The notes under the pieces are model-generated. The model saw only the letters and a list, made by a program, of their open reading frames with translations. It had not been told where the DNA came from and ran no database searches. The position numbers and the translations under genes are program-made. From Gaiellales bacterium (GTDB taxonomy: Bacteria > Actinomycetota > Thermoleophilia > BMS3ABIN01), in assembly GCA_003599855.1 (NCBI GenBank), contig QZKG01000077.1, forward strand, positions 1 to 45,063: 45,063 nucleotides of DNA. The letters are read 5' to 3'. Within the stretch, counting starts at the first letter, position 1, and each line of letters begins with the position of its first letter. This document shows positions 43,329 to 45,063 of this stretch, in pieces.

Positions 43329-43424
43329 TCAGCATCTCCCATGCAAGCGATGACCGGACGCCTAAAGCTAACAAATTGGCCAATCATGAGCAACATCGGA
43401 GCTGGCGCCGGACCGGCGCTGCTG

Positions 43425-44726
43425 TCACAGTTCGACCAGGCGCCAGCCTGCTTCCGGCGGGACCAGCGCGATGCTGATGGCAGCGGCCACCCTGGCGGCC
43501 GCGGCAGCGCCGCTTTCGGGACTGGAGGCGTGCACGCTTGCGAGGAGATCACCGGCGGATACCTCATCGCCGGCGACGGTCTCGATCCTGACGCCCACCG
43601 CGGAATCGACCCGGTCCCCTTTCTTCAGCCTGCCGGCGCCGAGATCGCGCGCCGCCAGGCCGACCTCCAGGGCATCTACAACTCCCACGAAGCCGCTACG
43701 GTCTGCCCTCACAGTCAGGACATGGGAGGCCTGGGGCAAGGCCCCGGGGTTATCGATGAAAGCCGTGTCGCCCCCCTGGGCCTCGACCCATTCACCGAAC
43801 TTTGCCAGCGCCGCTCCTTCGGCCAGGCGCTGGTCCAGCAATTCACCGGCTGCGTCCCCGGATAGACCCGCATCCGAGGATTCCAGGGACAGGACCGCAA
43901 GCTTCCTGACCACCGCCATCAGGTCAGGCGGCCCTTCTCCCCTGAGGGCTTCCACCGCCTCCGCTACCTCCAGGGCGTTGCCGACGGCCCGCCCCAGGGG
44001 CGCGTCCATGGGGGATATGATCCCCCGCACGGCGATGCCCCTGGCCTCGCCGATCATCTTCATGAGGCTGAAGACGCCGGCAGCCTGCCCGCGGTTCCTG
44101 ATGAAAGCCCCCCGGCCCATCTTGACGTCCATCACCACCGCGGCTGCTCCTGAAGCGATCTTCTTGCTCATGATGCTGGCGGCCACCAGCGGGTTGGAGT
44201 CCACTGTGGCGGTAACGTCGCGCAGGGCATATATCCTGCCGTCAGCGGGCGCCAGCCTGCTGCTCTGGCCGGCGACGCAGACCCCGACTGTGCCCAGCAA
44301 CTCCCGGAAACGCTCCGGCCCCATCTCGGTTACAAAGCCCGGGATCGATTCCAGCTTGTCGATGGTCCCGCCGGTATGGCCCAGGCCACGGCCGGACATC
44401 TTGCCGAAGATGACGCCGCACGAGGCGACCAGCGGCGCCAGCACCATGGTGACCTTGTCGCCCACGCCGCCCGTACTGTGCTTGTCCACCACAGGCCGCC
44501 CCAGGACGCCCAGGTCGAGCCTTTCCCCGGAGGCGACCTCGGCATCGTTGAGCGCCAGCGTCTCTGCCGGCGTGAGACCGCGAAACACGACAGCCATCAG
44601 CCAGGCCGACATCTGGTAGTCGGGCATGTCACCGCACATGAAACCCGAAACCAGCTGCGAAAGCTCTTCTCCGGTATGCTCGCCGCCATCCCTCTTTTTC
44701 TGTATCAACCCTGCGAAGTCGGCCAT
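43425..44726 (-). CDS. Pyrimidine-nucleoside (thymidine/uridine) phosphorylase
   Basis: This enzyme phosphorolyses thymidine, uridine or deoxyuridine for salvage. The glycosyltransferase family 3 signatures are present: VDKHSTGGVGDKVTMVLAPL, FGKMSGRGLGHTGGTIDKLE, then ASIMSKKIASGA and DVKMGRGAF. The C-terminal PYNP domain ends near LVPPEAGWRL. Length is 433 residues from ATG 44726, behind AAAGGAGCCATC; the longer frame to 44861 has no ribosome binding site. Whether it is Pdp (broad) or DeoA (thymidine) cannot be settled by eye. Confidence 0.92.
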   Translation of the reverse strand: MADFAGLIQKKRDGGEHTGEELSQLVSGFMCGDMPDYQMSAWLMAVVFRGLTPAETLALNDAEVASGERLDLGVLGRPVVDKHSTGGVGDKVTMVLAPLVASCGVIFGKMSGRGLGHTGGTIDKLESIPGFVTEMGPERFRELLGTVGVCVAGQSSRLAPADGRIYALRDVTATVDSNPLVAASIMSKKIASGAAAVVMDVKMGRGAFIRNRGQAAGVFSLMKMIGEARGIAVRGIISPMDAPLGRAVGNALEVAEAVEALRGEGPPDLMAVVRKLAVLSLESSDAGLSGDAAGELLDQRLAEGAALAKFGEWVEAQGGDTAFIDNPGALPQASHVLTVRADRSGFVGVVDALEVGLAARDLGAGRLKKGDRVDSAVGVRIETVAGDEVSAGDLLASVHASSPESGAAAAARVAAAISIALVPPEAGWRLVEL

Positions 44727-44891
44727 GATGGCTCCTTTTGCCTTTGAGGGAACGCACTCTGTCTGGAGTTTTTTTATCTTATTCCAGCGAGACGGTAAAA
44801 GCAGGCCCTGTTGGCGCTCGGCCTTCCCTTTGCACTCCTTGACCCCTCGTGCCACTTTCACTGACGGGCAACAACGACCTCACGCAGGCAA

Positions 44892-44924
44892 AGAGCAGGG
44901 CTGCCACACGGACAGCCCTGCTCT
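44892..44924 (-). terminator. Strong hairpin terminator after the gene at the window end
   Basis: AGAGCAGGGCTG and its exact complement CAGCCCTGCTCT form a 12-pair stem with a nine-base loop, followed by TTTG on the minus strand. It lies 25 bases after the stop at 44949 and separates that gene from the nucleoside phosphorylase. Confidence 0.75.
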
Positions 44925-44948
44925 GTGATCATCTCCTTCTTGTTTCGT

Positions 44949-45063
44949 TTACGGTGTCATGGCGGCTATCGAGGCATCCAGCAGGGACTTGGTGTAGCCC
45001 GGGTTGTGGACGCCCTTGCTGCCGTCTTCCTCGGCGACGTAGATCCAGTTCCAGAGGGCATAT
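44949..45063 (-). CDS. C-terminal fragment, probable multihaem cytochrome c
   Basis: Only the last 37 codons are in the window, ending TAA at 44949. The peptide (YALWNWIYVAEEDGSKGVHN, then PGYTKSLLDASIAAMTP) has the DGSKGVHNPGY ... LL pattern that closes many multihaem c-type cytochromes of the nitrite- or tetrathionate-reductase and doubled-CXXCH kinds. No CXXCH lies in the visible part, so the call rests on this tail. If right, it would be an exported electron carrier for anaerobic respiration. Confidence 0.5.
   Translation of the reverse strand, partial: YALWNWIYVAEEDGSKGVHNPGYTKSLLDASIAAMTP

Overview
The window is a GC-rich, gene-dense bacterial chromosome segment. Several traits suggest a deep-branching, probably anaerobic actinobacterial (Actinomycetota-like) lineage: a two-subunit glycyl-tRNA synthetase (glyQ/glyS) next to pyruvate phosphate dikinase, dgt, dnaG and rpoD; a SigB/SigF-family sigma factor; a cytosolic CwlM-like amidase; a DUF4349 protein; Thi4-based thiazole synthesis; and frequent TTG/GTG starts. 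This placement is inferred from gene content only and was not tested by phylogeny.

Layout. 1-1560: the decayed end of a mobile element, a serine recombinase that lacks its catalytic N-terminus and carries a frameshift, abutting the 3' end of tRNA-Pro(CGG). 1650-4850: the pilT retraction ATPase, an ABC-2 exporter pair and tRNA-Glu(CTC), which converges on gltX (4901-6355). 6440-8866: cell-wall genes, an NlpC/P60 endopeptidase and a CwlM-like amidase. 8954-13937: thiamin synthesis, with a TPP riboswitch and intrinsic terminator ahead of thi4, then thiE-thiC-thiL-thiD with overlapping or touching ends. 14046-17225: an HD-GYP response regulator, two small zinc-ribbon proteins, a lysine-rich histone H1-like protein built from 51-bp repeats, an iron-sulfur flavoprotein and tRNA-Asn(GTT).

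17355-27290 is a long minus-strand run, glyQ-glyS-ppdK-dgt-dnaG-rpoD. Next come a lipoprotein and recO (+), then on the minus strand DUF948-YtxH-like-sigB-alaS-ruvX-mltG. A divergent ECF sigma factor/DUF4349 pair follows at 35348-37151. The last part, all on the minus strand, is a multihaem-cytochrome-like fragment at the window end, pyrimidine-nucleoside phosphorylase, a metallo-beta-lactamase hydrolase, hisS, aspS, a structured RNA with 6S architecture, a thioredoxin-like lipoprotein, and MnmA fused to an IscU/NifU-like domain.

The two observations most worth following are: (1) the NifU/IscU-like domain at the N-terminus of MnmA, which keeps two of three scaffold cysteines and would physically link a sulfur or Fe-S carrier to tRNA thiolation; and (2) the 154-nt RNA downstream of aspS, with its own promoter, long-range pairing of its ends and a 3'-strand hairpin in a central bubble. 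This looks like a 6S RNA in the same aspS-linked position as 6S-1 RNA of Bacillus subtilis. No CRISPR array, intact insertion sequence or phage block was seen.
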